A stretch of 64,000 nt of DNA from Mesorhizobium sp. (GCF_004962245.1 NZ_SUHQ01000037.1:1-64000); one strand, 5' to 3'; positions 17,195 through 25,299 are shown, numbered from the stretch's first letter. The notes: generated from the sequence alone by a model not told the origin. A program made the numbers and translations.

Positions 17195-17904
17195 CGCTGC
17201 ACCTGCTGGCGACCGACCGCACGTTCGATCGCGTTGATGCCGAAGGAAGATATGATGGCGAGGAGCAGATAGATAAGAGCGGCGACACCGAAGAACAGGA
17301 AGGCGTGCTTGGTCACGCGGGCGGCCACGCCCGCTTGCCGCAATATGTCGGTAAGACCGATGGCGGATACCAGGGCGGTGTCCTTGAGCAGGATGAGCCA
17401 CAGGTTGGCAAGACCCGGCAGCGCGATACGGATAAGCTGCGGTAGCACTACAAGCTGCATCGTCTGCCAGCCCGACAGGCCAACCGAGTAGCCGCCCTCG
17501 TACTGTCCCTTCGGGATGGCGCGGAACGCGGAGAGGAAGACCTCGCTGGCGTAGGACGAGAAGACGACGCCGAGGGCGATCATGCCGGAAACAAAAGCGT
17601 TCACTTCGACCGCGGCGGTCGGGTTATACAGGCGCATCACTTGCTGGATGCCGATTTGCGCGCCGTAAAAGATGATGAATAGGGTCAGCAACTCGGGCAA
17701 TCCACGAAAGATCGTGGTGTAGATATTGCCGGCCAGCCGCAGCGACGGCTCGTCGGATTGCTTGGCAAGTGCGACCAGAAAGCCGATCACCAGACCGACA
17801 GGCAGGGTCGCGGCTGCAAGCGAGACGGTGATGAAAACGCCGTAGGCGATGTCGTCGAGCCAGCCTTCGGGTCCCCAACTGAGCAGCGTCCAAACGCTTT
17901 GCAT
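17191..17904 (-). CDS. Polar amino-acid ABC transporter permease (HisQ-like)
   Basis: A 237-residue permease with about five transmembrane segments: DIAYGVFITVSLAAATLPVG, then YTTIFRGLPELLTLFIIFYG, and the EAA loop SEVFLSAFRAIPKGQYEGGY followed by SVGLSGWQTMQLVVLPQL. This is the partner of the HisM-like subunit; the two form the heterodimeric channel for a basic or polar amino acid. It is separated from the upstream binding-protein gene by 118 bases containing a perfect 13-bp hairpin, which probably limits its expression relative to the binding protein. Confidence 0.9.
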   Translation of the reverse strand: MQSVWTLLSWGPEGWLDDIAYGVFITVSLAAATLPVGLVIGFLVALAKQSDEPSLRLAGNIYTTIFRGLPELLTLFIIFYGAQIGIQQVMRLYNPTAAVEVNAFVSGMIALGVVFSSYASEVFLSAFRAIPKGQYEGGYSVGLSGWQTMQLVVLPQLIRIALPGLANLWLILLKDTALVSAIGLTDILRQAGVAARVTKHAFLFFGVAALIYLLLAIISSFGINAIERAVGRQQVQR

Positions 17905-17976
17905 CCGCCTGCCTGTTCTCCTTTATGGGCTCTTTTGAGAGCAGCGCGGCGTCACCCCTCGTGCGCCGTTTCTTGT

Positions 17977-18005
17977 GCGAACGGCGGGAATATCCCGCCG
18001 TTCGC
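17977..18005 (-). terminator. Strong intergenic hairpin between binding-protein and permease genes
   Basis: A perfect 13-bp stem (GCGAACGGCGGGA paired with TCCCGCCGTTCGC) closes a 3-base loop. It lies just after the binding-protein stop in the direction of transcription. No T-run follows, so rather than a full terminator it is probably a partial attenuator and 3' stabiliser of the binding-protein mRNA. This is a known way for ABC operons to make binding protein in excess of permease. Confidence 0.6.
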
Positions 18006-18022
18006 TGTCAGATCCATTAGGA

Positions 18023-18805
18023 TCAGGACTCGCCGCCGTAAACGTCGAACTTGAAGTACTTGTCGTTGATTTCCTTGTACTTTCCGTTAGCGCGGATGGC
18101 ATCGATCGCCGCATTGAACTGGTTGACCAGCTCGGTCTCGCCCTTACGCACGGCGATGCCGGCGCCCGGACCATGGATCTTGATGTCAGGCTTGATTGCA
18201 CCGATCACCTTGCAGCAGGCGCCCTCCGGTGTAGCAAGCCAGCCTTCGAGAACAGTGATATCGTCGTTGACCGCATCAACGCGGCCATTGGCCAGATCGA
18301 GCTGGTATTCCTGCGCGGTCGGGTAAGGCTTGATCGTGCTGTCGGTGTAGGTTGCGGTCGAATAGTTGAAATGCGTGGTCGAACCTTGCACGCCGATCGT
18401 CTTGCCGGCCAGGTCCTCCTTGGTCACGCCTTTGATGTCGCTGTCCTTGGGCGCGACGATCGCCGGTGGCGTGTTGTAGTATTTGTTGGTGAAGTCGACC
18501 TTCTCGGCACGCTCCGGCGTGATGGACATCGAGGCGACGATGGCGTCGAACTTGCCGGCCTGAAGCGCCGGGATGATGCCATCCCAATCCTGCGCGACGA
18601 AAGTGCACTTCACCTTCATCTCGTCGCAAAGCGCCTTGGCGATGTCGATGTCGAAGCCCTCGAGCTGGCCATCGGCGGTCAGGTTGTTGAATGGCGGATA
18701 GGCTCCCTCCGTGCCGATCCTGAGGGTTTTTTCCTGAGCCTGGGCAACGCCAAGCGTCAGCAGCGCGGCCGATGCGGCGAGCGCTATACGCAGTGCAATA
18801 CGCAT
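18023..18805 (-). CDS. Amino-acid ABC transporter substrate-binding protein
   Basis: A 260-residue periplasmic protein with signal peptide LALAASAALLTLGVAQAQ-like (cleavage after AQA) and the family 3 solute-binding domain: LRIGTEGAYPPFNNLTADGQ, then GFDIDIAKALCDEMKVKC, DWDGIIPALQAGKFDAIVAS and MSITPERAEKVDFT. The pattern is that of the lysine/arginine/ornithine/histidine or octopine binding proteins. It carries two Cys in GACCK, probably a disulfide near the hinge. It is the first gene of the importer (18805 to 16364). Which amino acid it binds cannot be told. Confidence 0.92.
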   Translation of the reverse strand: MRIALRIALAASAALLTLGVAQAQEKTLRIGTEGAYPPFNNLTADGQLEGFDIDIAKALCDEMKVKCTFVAQDWDGIIPALQAGKFDAIVASMSITPERAEKVDFTNKYYNTPPAIVAPKDSDIKGVTKEDLAGKTIGVQGSTTHFNYSTATYTDSTIKPYPTAQEYQLDLANGRVDAVNDDITVLEGWLATPEGACCKVIGAIKPDIKIHGPGAGIAVRKGETELVNQFNAAIDAIRANGKYKEINDKYFKFDVYGGES

Positions 18806-19020
18806 GATGATCCTCTCTTTATGGTCCCGGCCGTCGTTCCAAACGGCTCTGTGGGCGGTGCTTTTGACCGCCCGCTGGCGCGATACTCCCACTCTTTCCC
18901 CGAAGAAAGCAACTGCAAAAACCGTTGCTTCCTGGATTTGCTTTCCCGGATAGTGATGACGCTGGGGCAGGCACAGTAACGGGAAAGGAGGGCAGCCGAA
19001 TGCTCCTCCGGGTCATGCCC

Positions 19021-19530
19021 TCAGCGCGTCAAACCTGTCGCGCGCTCGATGAAGTCGGCTATCGATTTCGTGTCGTCGAGATCGAAGACCGGCAGGCTTT
19101 CGCCCGCTATGGCGAAGTCGGCTGCGATGGCGGCGATATGCGGATCATTTGCCGAAAGCGGTGCCCGGTCCTTGGCATCGAGCCGTCGCGTTTCGATCTT
19201 GCTGTGCGCCTCGCGCTTGTAACCCTCGACCAGCACGATATCGCAGGTGCCGAGCCGCGACAGGATCGCATCCAGCGTCGGCTCGTCCTCGTCGCGCAAT
19301 TCGTGCATCAGCGCCCAGCGCCTGTCCGACACGACCGCGACTTCCGTGGCCCCGGCCTGCCTATGGCGAAAGCTGTCCGCGCCTGGTTTGTCGATGTCGA
19401 AGTCGTGATGGGCATGTTTCACCGTCGAGACTTTCCAGCCACGCCGGGCAAATTCGGCGACCAGCTTTTCGGTCAGTGTCGTCTTGCCGGAATTCTTCCA
19501 GCCGGTGATGCCGAAGACGCGTCTCATCAT
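19021..19530 (-). CDS. mobB: Molybdopterin-guanine dinucleotide biosynthesis adaptor MobB
   Basis: A 169-residue P-loop GTPase with ITGWKNSGKTTLTEKLVAEF at the N-terminus (Walker A GWKNSGKTT), TVKHAHHDFDIDKPGADSFR, and DIVLVEGYKREAHSKIE (Walker B-like) as in MobB. MobB assists MobA in adding GMP to molybdopterin. Its ATG overlaps the TGA of mobA by 4 bases, a coupled pair. Downstream (minus direction) is the amino-acid importer, 216 bases away with its own promoter region. Confidence 0.93.
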   Translation of the reverse strand: MMRRVFGITGWKNSGKTTLTEKLVAEFARRGWKVSTVKHAHHDFDIDKPGADSFRHRQAGATEVAVVSDRRWALMHELRDEDEPTLDAILSRLGTCDIVLVEGYKREAHSKIETRRLDAKDRAPLSANDPHIAAIAADFAIAGESLPVFDLDDTKSIADFIERATGLTR

Positions 19531-20153
19531 GGCTCCATGCTCTGCAGCAGACGTTCAGCTTCTGCAAGGTCGTCGGGCGTGTTGATGTTGAAGAAAGGGT
19601 CGATCTCGTGCCCGCAGGAGTTCCACATCGGAAATTCGACATCGACAAAGCCGTGCCGCTCGATGAAGGCGGAGACCCGCCTATTGTCTTCATCGACTAG
19701 GAAACGGCGCAAGGCGTCGTGCAGACCAAGCGGCCAGAGCGCGAATGTCGGATGCCGCTTGCCACCCGAACTGGCGACTGCGATCGCGCCGGGACGTTCC
19801 TTGACTACCGCGGCCAGCCGCCCGACCACATCCTCGGGAAAGAACGGTGTGTCGCCGGCGACAGTGACGACCGCACTGCAAGCCATGGACGCCCACTCGA
19901 GGCCGGTCAGGATGCCGGCAAGCGGTCCCGCGTAACCCTCGACCGTATCGGCAAGCACCGGCAGTCCGAACCCGGCAAAGCGTGTCGGATCGCCGTTGGC
20001 GCTCAGCGCCAGCGGTCCGACCTGCGGGGCAAGACGCGCGACGACATGGTCGAGCACGCGGCGGCCTCCCAGCGCAAGCAGGCTTTTGTCGCCACCGCCC
20101 ATTCGCCGCGACTGGCCACCGGCCAGAATAATCCCTGCAATGTCTCGGTTCAT
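19527..20153 (-). CDS. mobA: Molybdenum cofactor guanylyltransferase MobA
   Basis: A 208-residue nucleotidyltransferase that converts Mo-molybdopterin and GTP to MGD cofactor. It has the signature IAGIILAGGQSRRMGGGDKS (LAGGxSxRMGxDK), ILTGLEWA, and the metal-binding VVTVAGDTPFFPEDV; the C-terminal NINTPDDLAEAE is also typical. ATG 20153 gives the standard length; an in-frame extension to 20198 lacks family sequence. It is followed by mobB through a 4-base overlap and preceded by an EamA gene 60 bases upstream on the same strand. Confidence 0.93.
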   Translation of the reverse strand: MNRDIAGIILAGGQSRRMGGGDKSLLALGGRRVLDHVVARLAPQVGPLALSANGDPTRFAGFGLPVLADTVEGYAGPLAGILTGLEWASMACSAVVTVAGDTPFFPEDVVGRLAAVVKERPGAIAVASSGGKRHPTFALWPLGLHDALRRFLVDEDNRRVSAFIERHGFVDVEFPMWNSCGHEIDPFFNINTPDDLAEAERLLQSMEP

Positions 20154-20212
20154 CGTCCGCTGTCTTTTCGCCGGCCCCAAATCGCCAGGTTCCAGCAACC
20201 CTCGGGGCTCGT

Positions 20213-21133
20213 CTATATGCCGTCCGGCGCCATATCAGGTCCAGCGCTTTCGGCGGCTGTCTTTCGCCGGCCGACGATGCGTTCGCGGTAAAGTGCGTAG
20301 AGGCCGGAGCCGACGATGACGGTGGCGCCGAGTATCATCGGCAGGTCGGGGACGTCGCCGAAGATGGTGAGGCCAAGCAGGATCGAGCAGAGCAGGGCTG
20401 TGTAGCGGAACGGCGCGATGAACGAGATGTCGCCCACCCGCATCGCCATGATGATGAACTGGTAACCGGTGACCACGAGCACTGCAGCCAGTGCCAGCAG
20501 CGCCGTGCTTTTTCCCGCCATCGGTGTCCATCCACCCATTGGCGAAAGCAGTGCCGCCCCCAGCACCGTCATGGCGAGTGCTGTGGCGGTCGACACCAGC
20601 AATGTCGGAATGGCTTGCGGTATTCGCTTGGTGGCAAGGTCACGCACCGCACAACAGACGACGCAGGCGAGCGCCAGCAGCGAATAGACACTAAAACCCT
20701 CGAAGCCTGGCCGCACGATGATCAGCACGCCGGCAAAACCGATGGCGATGGCCAGCCAGCGCCGCCAGCCGACGCCTTCATTGAACACAAGTGCTGCGCC
20801 CATCGTCACCGCCAGCGGCAGCGCCTGCAGCACGGCTGAGACATTGGCGATCGGCAGATGCGCCAAAGCAACCAGAAACGACACCGTAGCACCGGCTTCG
20901 CCTGCGACGCGCACCGCAACCATCGGCTGCAGCATCGAGCCGGGCAAGGCAAGCGCACCGCGTTGCCAGGCAAGCAGGCCGACGAAGAGCGAAGCAAAGG
21001 CGCCGCGGATCAGCATGACCTGCGCCATGTTCATGGATTCCGACGCGAATTTGGTGATCGCGTCGTTTAGGGTGAAACCAATCATGGCCACCACCATAAA
21101 CAGCGCACCGCGCAGATTTGGCGAAAGAAGCAA
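20213..21133 (-). CDS. EamA/DMT-family membrane transporter
   Basis: A 306-residue protein with about ten hydrophobic helices in two repeats of the EamA domain: LRGALFMVVAMIGFTLNDAI in the first and AGKSTALLALAAVLVVTGYQ in the second, with the conserved FASLFVGLLA and FRYTALLCSILLGLTIFGDV helices. Drug/metabolite exporters of this family carry amino acids, purines or other small molecules; the substrate is not visible. It is on the mobA strand, between mobA and moaA, but nothing in it points to molybdenum. Confidence 0.88.
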   Translation of the reverse strand: MLLSPNLRGALFMVVAMIGFTLNDAITKFASESMNMAQVMLIRGAFASLFVGLLAWQRGALALPGSMLQPMVAVRVAGEAGATVSFLVALAHLPIANVSAVLQALPLAVTMGAALVFNEGVGWRRWLAIAIGFAGVLIIVRPGFEGFSVYSLLALACVVCCAVRDLATKRIPQAIPTLLVSTATALAMTVLGAALLSPMGGWTPMAGKSTALLALAAVLVVTGYQFIIMAMRVGDISFIAPFRYTALLCSILLGLTIFGDVPDLPMILGATVIVGSGLYALYRERIVGRRKTAAESAGPDMAPDGI

Positions 21134-21445
21134 AGGACGTTACCAGTTGTGCTTTTGCATCAAGCCTGTAGCAGCCGGTCACGAAACCGCAACGTGAAAG
21201 AACTGGGCCACGGCCCTTCGCCGTTGCCCGCCATGTCTGCCGCAAGGGCGGACTTAGTTCGGCGTCAGCATCCCGGTGCTGTTGCCTTCCTTGCCGGCAA
21301 TCGTCCACAGGCCGTTGTAGCGAACCGCATGTCGTGTCCCCACCGGGCGAAGAACCGCCCCGGAGCGGGAGGCTTGGCTTGAACGTTTAGCCGGTAAATC
21401 CAGCAACCGCTGCGGACAAGACTTTTCCAGGTGTGACCGAACTGC
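21134..21445. other. Intergenic region with no supported gene
   Basis: 312 bases between the EamA gene and the exported-protein gene at 21446. On the minus strand a frame ends YNGLWTIAGKEGNSTGMLTPN-like at a stop near 21257, which could be a fragment of an old C-terminus, but I do not recognise it and no matching start is seen. No tRNA or small-RNA gene was recognised. Confidence 0.4.
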
Positions 21446-21919
21446 TCACGGACCCCTGAGGCTGCCCGCTATGACGCCAACCAACGGGTCGTATTTCGAT
21501 TTCAGGGCCGGCGGGTATTTGATCCAGACGCTGCGGATGATGCCGTCCTTTCCGAACAGACGACGCTCGTAAAAGATGGTTCCATCCTTGAGTCCCGACA
21601 GCACCGCCCAGTCCTTGCCGGTCTTGCTGTAGGTGATCTTGTAGCTTGGCCCTTCTCTGGCTCTCTCGGCGGCAACAAAACCTTTCGGGGTGTCATCATC
21701 GATGTTGAAGATGCCGGAGCAGATCAGGCTGGCACCGTCCGCGCTGAGCCATTGCTGCCCGTCACCATTCTCCGGCTCTGGCAGACGATCGGTGAAAATC
21801 TCGTCGGGAAAGGTGCAGACGGTGCCAAAGCGCGCATTGGTATAAGTGAATGGCGCAGCAATTGCTCCGGTCGTCGCAATCGCCGCCAAAGACGCCAAGA
21901 TCGAGAAGAAATGCTTCAT
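21446..21919 (-). CDS. Hypothetical exported protein
   Basis: A 157-residue protein with a clear signal peptide (FSILASLAAIATTGAIAA, cleaved before PFTYTNARFG) and a small soluble domain with two Cys (RFGTVCTFP and SLICSGIF), probably a disulfide. Phrases such as YSKTGKDWAVLSGLKDGTIF followed by YERRLFG occur in a set of uncharacterised rhizobial periplasmic proteins. The function is not known. It lies 56 bases after the moaA stop on the same strand and may be read through from it, but nothing links it to cofactor synthesis. Confidence 0.75.
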   Translation of the reverse strand: MKHFFSILASLAAIATTGAIAAPFTYTNARFGTVCTFPDEIFTDRLPEPENGDGQQWLSADGASLICSGIFNIDDDTPKGFVAAERAREGPSYKITYSKTGKDWAVLSGLKDGTIFYERRLFGKDGIIRSVWIKYPPALKSKYDPLVGVIAGSLRGP

Positions 21920-21975
21920 GCCATCACCCCGCAGCCAATGACTGGAGGCGATCTTGCACTAAATCGACGAAAAAA

Positions 21976-22971
21976 TCAGCCGCCGGTCACGCTCATGTGC
22001 CGCGACACCGATGGACGGTTGGTGCGGCGGTCGATGATGAAATCATGGCCCTTGGGTTTGCGGCCAATGGCTTCGTCGATGGCGTCGGCGACCAGCTCGT
22101 TGCCTTCGGATGCACGCAACGGTGCACGCAGGTCGGCGGCATCCTCCTGGCCGAGGCACATATAGAGTGTGCCGGTACAGGTCAGCCGGACGCGGTTGCA
22201 GCTCTCGCAGAAATTATGCGTCATCGGCGTGATGAAACCAAGCCTGCCACCGGTCTCGGCGACGTGGACGTAGCGGGCCGGGCCGCCGGTCTTGTAAGGA
22301 ATATCGGTCAGCGTGAACTGCCGCTCAAGTGCTGCGCGCAGCAGCGACAGCGGCAGATACTGGTCGGTACGGTCGGCATCGATCTCGCCCATCGGCATGG
22401 TTTCGATGACCGTCAACTCCATGCCGCGGCCGTGCGCCCAGCGCAGCATCTCCGGCAGCTCGGCGTCATTGAAATCCTTCAGCGCCACCGCATTGAGCTT
22501 GACCTTCAGCCCGGCTGCCTGGGCGGCGTCGATGCCATCCATGACCTTGTCGAGATTACCCCAACGGGTGATCTGGCGGAATTTTTCCGAATCCAGCGTG
22601 TCCAGCGAAACGTTGATGCGCTTGACTCCGCAATCGGCAAGCTCAGCGGCAAAGCGCGAAAGCTGCGATCCGTTGGTGGTCAGCGTCAGTTCTTCCAGAG
22701 CGCCACTTTCGAGGTGACGCGCAATCCGGCGCACCAGATGCATGATGTTCTTGCGCACCAGCGGCTCGCCGCCGGTGAGGCGCAGTTTCCTGACACCCTT
22801 TTCGACGAAGACCGTGCACAGCCGGTCGAGCTCTTCGAGCGACAGCAGATCCTTCTTGGGAAGGAACGCCATGTCTTCGGCCATGCAATAGGTGCAGCGG
22901 AAATCGCAGCGGTCGGTGACCGACACGCGCAAATAGCTGATCGTGCGACCAAAAGGATCGATCATGTCCAT
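21976..22971 (-). CDS. moaA: GTP 3',8-cyclase MoaA
   Basis: Radical-SAM enzyme for the first step of molybdopterin synthesis, turning GTP into 3',8-cyclo-GTP. The 331-residue protein shows the SAM cluster motif DRCDFRCTYCMAEDMAFLPK (CxxxCxxC), LRLTGGEPLVRK, the second cluster region HNFCESCNRVRLTCTGTLYM followed by CLG, and the C-terminal GG tail needed for activity. The partner moaC and the moaDE genes are not nearby, but mobA and mobB are 2 kb downstream. A ModE-like site lies 31-58 bases upstream of the start codon. Confidence 0.96.
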   Translation of the reverse strand: MDMIDPFGRTISYLRVSVTDRCDFRCTYCMAEDMAFLPKKDLLSLEELDRLCTVFVEKGVRKLRLTGGEPLVRKNIMHLVRRIARHLESGALEELTLTTNGSQLSRFAAELADCGVKRINVSLDTLDSEKFRQITRWGNLDKVMDGIDAAQAAGLKVKLNAVALKDFNDAELPEMLRWAHGRGMELTVIETMPMGEIDADRTDQYLPLSLLRAALERQFTLTDIPYKTGGPARYVHVAETGGRLGFITPMTHNFCESCNRVRLTCTGTLYMCLGQEDAADLRAPLRASEGNELVADAIDEAIGRKPKGHDFIIDRRTNRPSVSRHMSVTGG

Positions 22972-23001
22972 GCGACTGCGTTTCCCGTGGCTGCGAACGG
23001 C

Positions 23002-23029
23002 ATCGTTATATATGGCTATGTGATACGAT
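23002..23029. promoter_or_regulatory. ModE-like (Mo-box) site upstream of moaA
   Basis: The left half ATCGTTATATA (23002-23012) fits the published-type Mo-box half ATCGnTATATA fully; after 6 bases the right half TGTGATACGAT (23019-23029) keeps 7 of 11 positions of TATATAACGAT, including the outer ACGAT. The whole is an ATCG...CGAT palindrome of correct 11-6-11 layout. ModE-type regulators control molybdate transport and cofactor genes in several proteobacteria. Its place between the divergent moaA and DUF971 genes fits control of moaA. The half-degenerate right arm keeps confidence moderate. Confidence 0.5.
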
Positions 23030-23154
23030 CCAACCTGTCATTCAAGATAAGAGGTTTCGATCGTTGGTAACATCGCGCCGCCGACAGATTGTGTCGGAAG
23101 CTTCGAAGCAGCCTTTCCCCGTTGCGCGAAGCGGCGTAGGGAAAGGCAGATGAT

Positions 23155-23523
23155 GTGGAACTTATCACCATGACGGCGCCGAAGGAACTCAGGGTCTCGA
23201 AGGATCGCAGGCTGCTTACCGTGACGTTCCCCGACCATCAGCCGTTCGAACTGCCGGCGGAGTTTCTGCGCGTCGCGTCGCCGTCGGCCGAAGTGCAGGG
23301 CCATTCGCCCGAACAGCGCGTGACCGTTCCCGGCAAGCGCAACGTTGCGATCCTGAAGATCGAACCGATCGGCAACTATGCCGTCCGCATCACCTTCGAC
23401 GATTTCCACGATACCGGCATATTCACCTGGAATTACCTGCATACGCTGGGTCATGAGAAGGACGCACGCTGGGCCGCTTATCTCGCCGAGTTGGAAGAGA
23501 AGGGGTTAAGCCGCGATCGTTGA
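23155..23523 (+). CDS. DUF971 protein
   Basis: A 122-residue (or 117 from ATG 23170) protein made up entirely of the DUF971 domain, the N-terminal domain also found in gamma-butyrobetaine hydroxylases: LRVSKDRRLLTVTFPDHQPF, then ELPAEFLRVASPSAEVQGH, and ITFDDFHDTGIFTWNYLHTL. It is thought to bind zinc or iron in larger proteins; the stand-alone form has been linked to Fe-S or cofactor processes but is uncharacterised. GTG 23155 has a GGAAAGG element 8 bases upstream; the ATG at 23170 has none. It diverges from moaA. Confidence 0.82.
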   Translation: MELITMTAPKELRVSKDRRLLTVTFPDHQPFELPAEFLRVASPSAEVQGHSPEQRVTVPGKRNVAILKIEPIGNYAVRITFDDFHDTGIFTWNYLHTLGHEKDARWAAYLAELEEKGLSRDR

Positions 23524-23546
23524 ATGGTTCCTTCGGGACGCTCTGG

Positions 23547-23975
23547 TCAACGCAGGACCGCCAGTATCTCGCTGGTGTCGTGATAGAACGGCGTGCCTTC
23601 GATCAGCCGGTCATCCCTAAAGCGCAAGACTTCGGCAAATGGCTGTTTAACGGTTGCACCACTGGCCCGCGATGTCAGCGACAGCGTACAACTCATGAAC
23701 ACCATGTCATCATTTTGCGCGGCTTGAAGGCCCTCCACTGTCACATCGCTCCAGATTTCCCGCATCTTGCGGAAAAGGGCGCCAACGCCGTCGAGACCAT
23801 TCCAGTCACCAGCATAGGGCAGGGATCGCGGTTCGTGCACGACAACTTCGGTGTGAAACGCGCCGGCAAGCATATCGAGGCTCTCCGGCCCTGATTGCAG
23901 GAAGCGCATTTCAACCTCGAACATGGTTTCAAGAAGTTCCATGGCGGTGCGTCGTCGATCGAGTGGTTTATCCAT
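23547..23975 (-). CDS. SnoaL/NTF2-like protein
   Basis: A 142-residue protein of the NTF2-like (SnoaL) cone fold: FEVEMRFLQSGPESLDMLAG in the first helix, VVVHEPRSLPYAGDWNGLDG, then FRKMREIWSDVTVEGLQ and, at the end, FAEVLRFRDDRLIEGTPFYH. Proteins of this fold act as small isomerases, dehydratases or ester hydrolases, or have no known activity; the ligand cannot be inferred. It converges with the DUF971 gene (24 bases between stops) and diverges from the PPOX gene. Confidence 0.8.
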   Translation of the reverse strand: MDKPLDRRRTAMELLETMFEVEMRFLQSGPESLDMLAGAFHTEVVVHEPRSLPYAGDWNGLDGVGALFRKMREIWSDVTVEGLQAAQNDDMVFMSCTLSLTSRASGATVKQPFAEVLRFRDDRLIEGTPFYHDTSEILAVLR

Positions 23976-24131
23976 TTCGGTTCTCCGCGTTCAGTATCGT
24001 GTGGTCAACGCGGCTTGCCCTTAATATCGTTGGTTCGACACCCGTTTCCTGACGGTCGAAAAGATGGCGCCACGTGTCGTCAAAGCGTCACGGACATGGA
24101 GTAGCGGCGGCGGATATTCGGAGACGAAAGC

Positions 24132-24743
24132 ATGTCCATCATCACCACGGTCGAACAGCTCGAAGCCCTTTATGGCCTGCCCGGCGAGACCTCGCTGGTC
24201 AAGGAACTCGACCATGTGATTCCGGAATACGCCGCCTTCATCGAGGCCTCGCCCTTTGCCGCGCTCGCGACCAGCGGGCCGGAAGGGCTGGATTGCTCGC
24301 CGCGCGGCGATCTCGCAGGCTTCGTGCGCATCCATGATCCGAAAACCCTGATGATGCCGGACAGGCGCGGCAACAACCGCGCCGATTCGCTCCGGAACAT
24401 CCTTCACGATCCGCGCGTCGGCCTTTTGTTCCTGGTACCCGGTTCCGGCACGACGCTGCGGGTCAACGGCCGCGCCCATATCACCATGGATGCCGCGCTC
24501 TGCGCCTCGTTCAGCGTCGACGGCAAGCCGGCTCGCTCAGTAACAGTCATCGATGTCGATTCGGTCTATTTCCAGTGCGCTCGCGCCGTCCACCGGTCGG
24601 AACTCTGGAACCCGGCGAGGCATGTCGACCCGAAGTCGCTGCCGACACCTGGAAAAATCCTGGAAATCACCAGCCGGAAAGGCATCGACGGTGAGGCCTA
24701 TGACTGGGAATGGCCGGAGCGCGCGAAAAAGTCGATGTGGTGA
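24132..24743 (+). CDS. Pyridoxamine 5'-phosphate oxidase-like FMN protein
   Basis: A 203-residue split-barrel flavoprotein of the MSMEG_1061-type PPOX subfamily: FIEASPFAALATSGPEGLDC, SPRGDLAGFVRIHDPKTLMM, PDRRGNNRADSLRNILHDPR followed by VGLLFLVPGSG, and TLRVNGRAHIT. The RGNNR and SPRGD loops bind FMN phosphate in the family. Probable role: a flavin-dependent oxidoreductase of small molecules; not vitamin B6 synthesis as such. The ATG at 24132 has GGAGACG upstream. A rhizobial short repeat and a convergent MarR gene follow. Confidence 0.88.
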   Translation: MSIITTVEQLEALYGLPGETSLVKELDHVIPEYAAFIEASPFAALATSGPEGLDCSPRGDLAGFVRIHDPKTLMMPDRRGNNRADSLRNILHDPRVGLLFLVPGSGTTLRVNGRAHITMDAALCASFSVDGKPARSVTVIDVDSVYFQCARAVHRSELWNPARHVDPKSLPTPGKILEITSRKGIDGEAYDWEWPERAKKSMW

Positions 24744-24748
24744 ACGGA

Positions 24749-24796
24749 ACGCTCCGCGAACCCCAAAACCGGTTTCCACTTTTGGGTCCGATGCTC
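24749..24796. repeat. Short dispersed rhizobial palindromic repeat
   Basis: The stretch contains CCCAAAACCGGTTTCCACTT followed by TTGGG, an inverted repeat around ACCGGT-like centre with CCAAAA and TTTTGG arms, between flanks CGCTCC and GATGCTCC. I recognise this as one of the very common short intergenic repeats of Mesorhizobium/Rhizobium genomes. It sits between the convergent PPOX and MarR genes and may serve as a transcription end or protein-binding site; function not established. Confidence 0.6.
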
Positions 24797-24799
24797 CGG

Positions 24800-25252
24800 T
24801 CACGCTTCCTTGAGCACGTCGGCAATCTTGCGCATCTGCTCGCCGATCATGTCGCATTGCTCCGGCGTCGATTGGCTCATCGCCTTCTCGATCAGCGCCA
24901 TATGAATCTTCAGCGCCTGCATCAGCAGTTCCGTGCCGGCCTCGGTCAAAGTCAGCCGCAACACCCGCTTGTCCTTCTGATCGCCTTCGCGGCGCAACAG
25001 GCCTCGTGTTTCGAGTTGCGGCAAAAGCATGGTGATGTTGGAGCGGCCGACCAGCAGCCGGCGGGCGAGATCGTGCTGCGACATGCCGGGATGGCGGTAA
25101 AGGTTCATCAGCACGTCGAGCTGCGCCGGCTTCAGGCCCAGCGGCGCGAGCTTCACCGCCAGCGTGCGCTCCAGCACGTGGCAGGCGCGCGCCACCGCGA
25201 CCCAGTTGCGAAAACGCGGGTTGTCCCAGGGTAGCTCTTGTTTAATGTTCAT
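24800..25252 (-). CDS. MarR-family transcriptional regulator
   Basis: A 150-residue winged-helix protein. The recognition region is MSQHDLARRLLVGRSNITML followed by LPQLETRGLLRREGDQKDKR, with the conserved wing DKRVLRLTLTEAG. N- and C-terminal helices for dimerisation are present. The start codon overlaps the first of two tandem palindromes (25247-25280), so it should repress its own gene and the divergent hydrolase gene at 25300. MarR proteins usually respond to phenolic or lipophilic compounds or to oxidation; there is one Cys near residue 24 (RACHVLE), the position used for redox sensing in some relatives. Confidence 0.9.
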   Translation of the reverse strand: MNIKQELPWDNPRFRNWVAVARACHVLERTLAVKLAPLGLKPAQLDVLMNLYRHPGMSQHDLARRLLVGRSNITMLLPQLETRGLLRREGDQKDKRVLRLTLTEAGTELLMQALKIHMALIEKAMSQSTPEQCDMIGEQMRKIADVLKEA

Positions 25253-25280
25253 GTTTGAACTATTATGTTCATGCTTGAAC
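25247..25280. promoter_or_regulatory. Tandem MarR-type operators
   Basis: Two 14-base palindromes of the same kind, GTTCATGTTTGAAC (25247-25260) and GTTCATGCTTGAAC (25267-25280), are spaced 20 bases centre to centre, two helical turns, so two dimers would bind on the same face. The first covers the marR start codon; the second ends 19 bases before the hydrolase start. They fit autorepression plus repression of the hydrolase. Binding by this MarR is inferred from position. Confidence 0.75.
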
Positions 25281-25299
25281 GAATGGATGGATCGCCACT

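Noticed and set aside
21240..21320. SRP-RNA-like words (GGAAGG, AACAGC) on the minus strand
   Set aside because: The conserved SRP Alu/S-loop core is not present and no matching stem was found.
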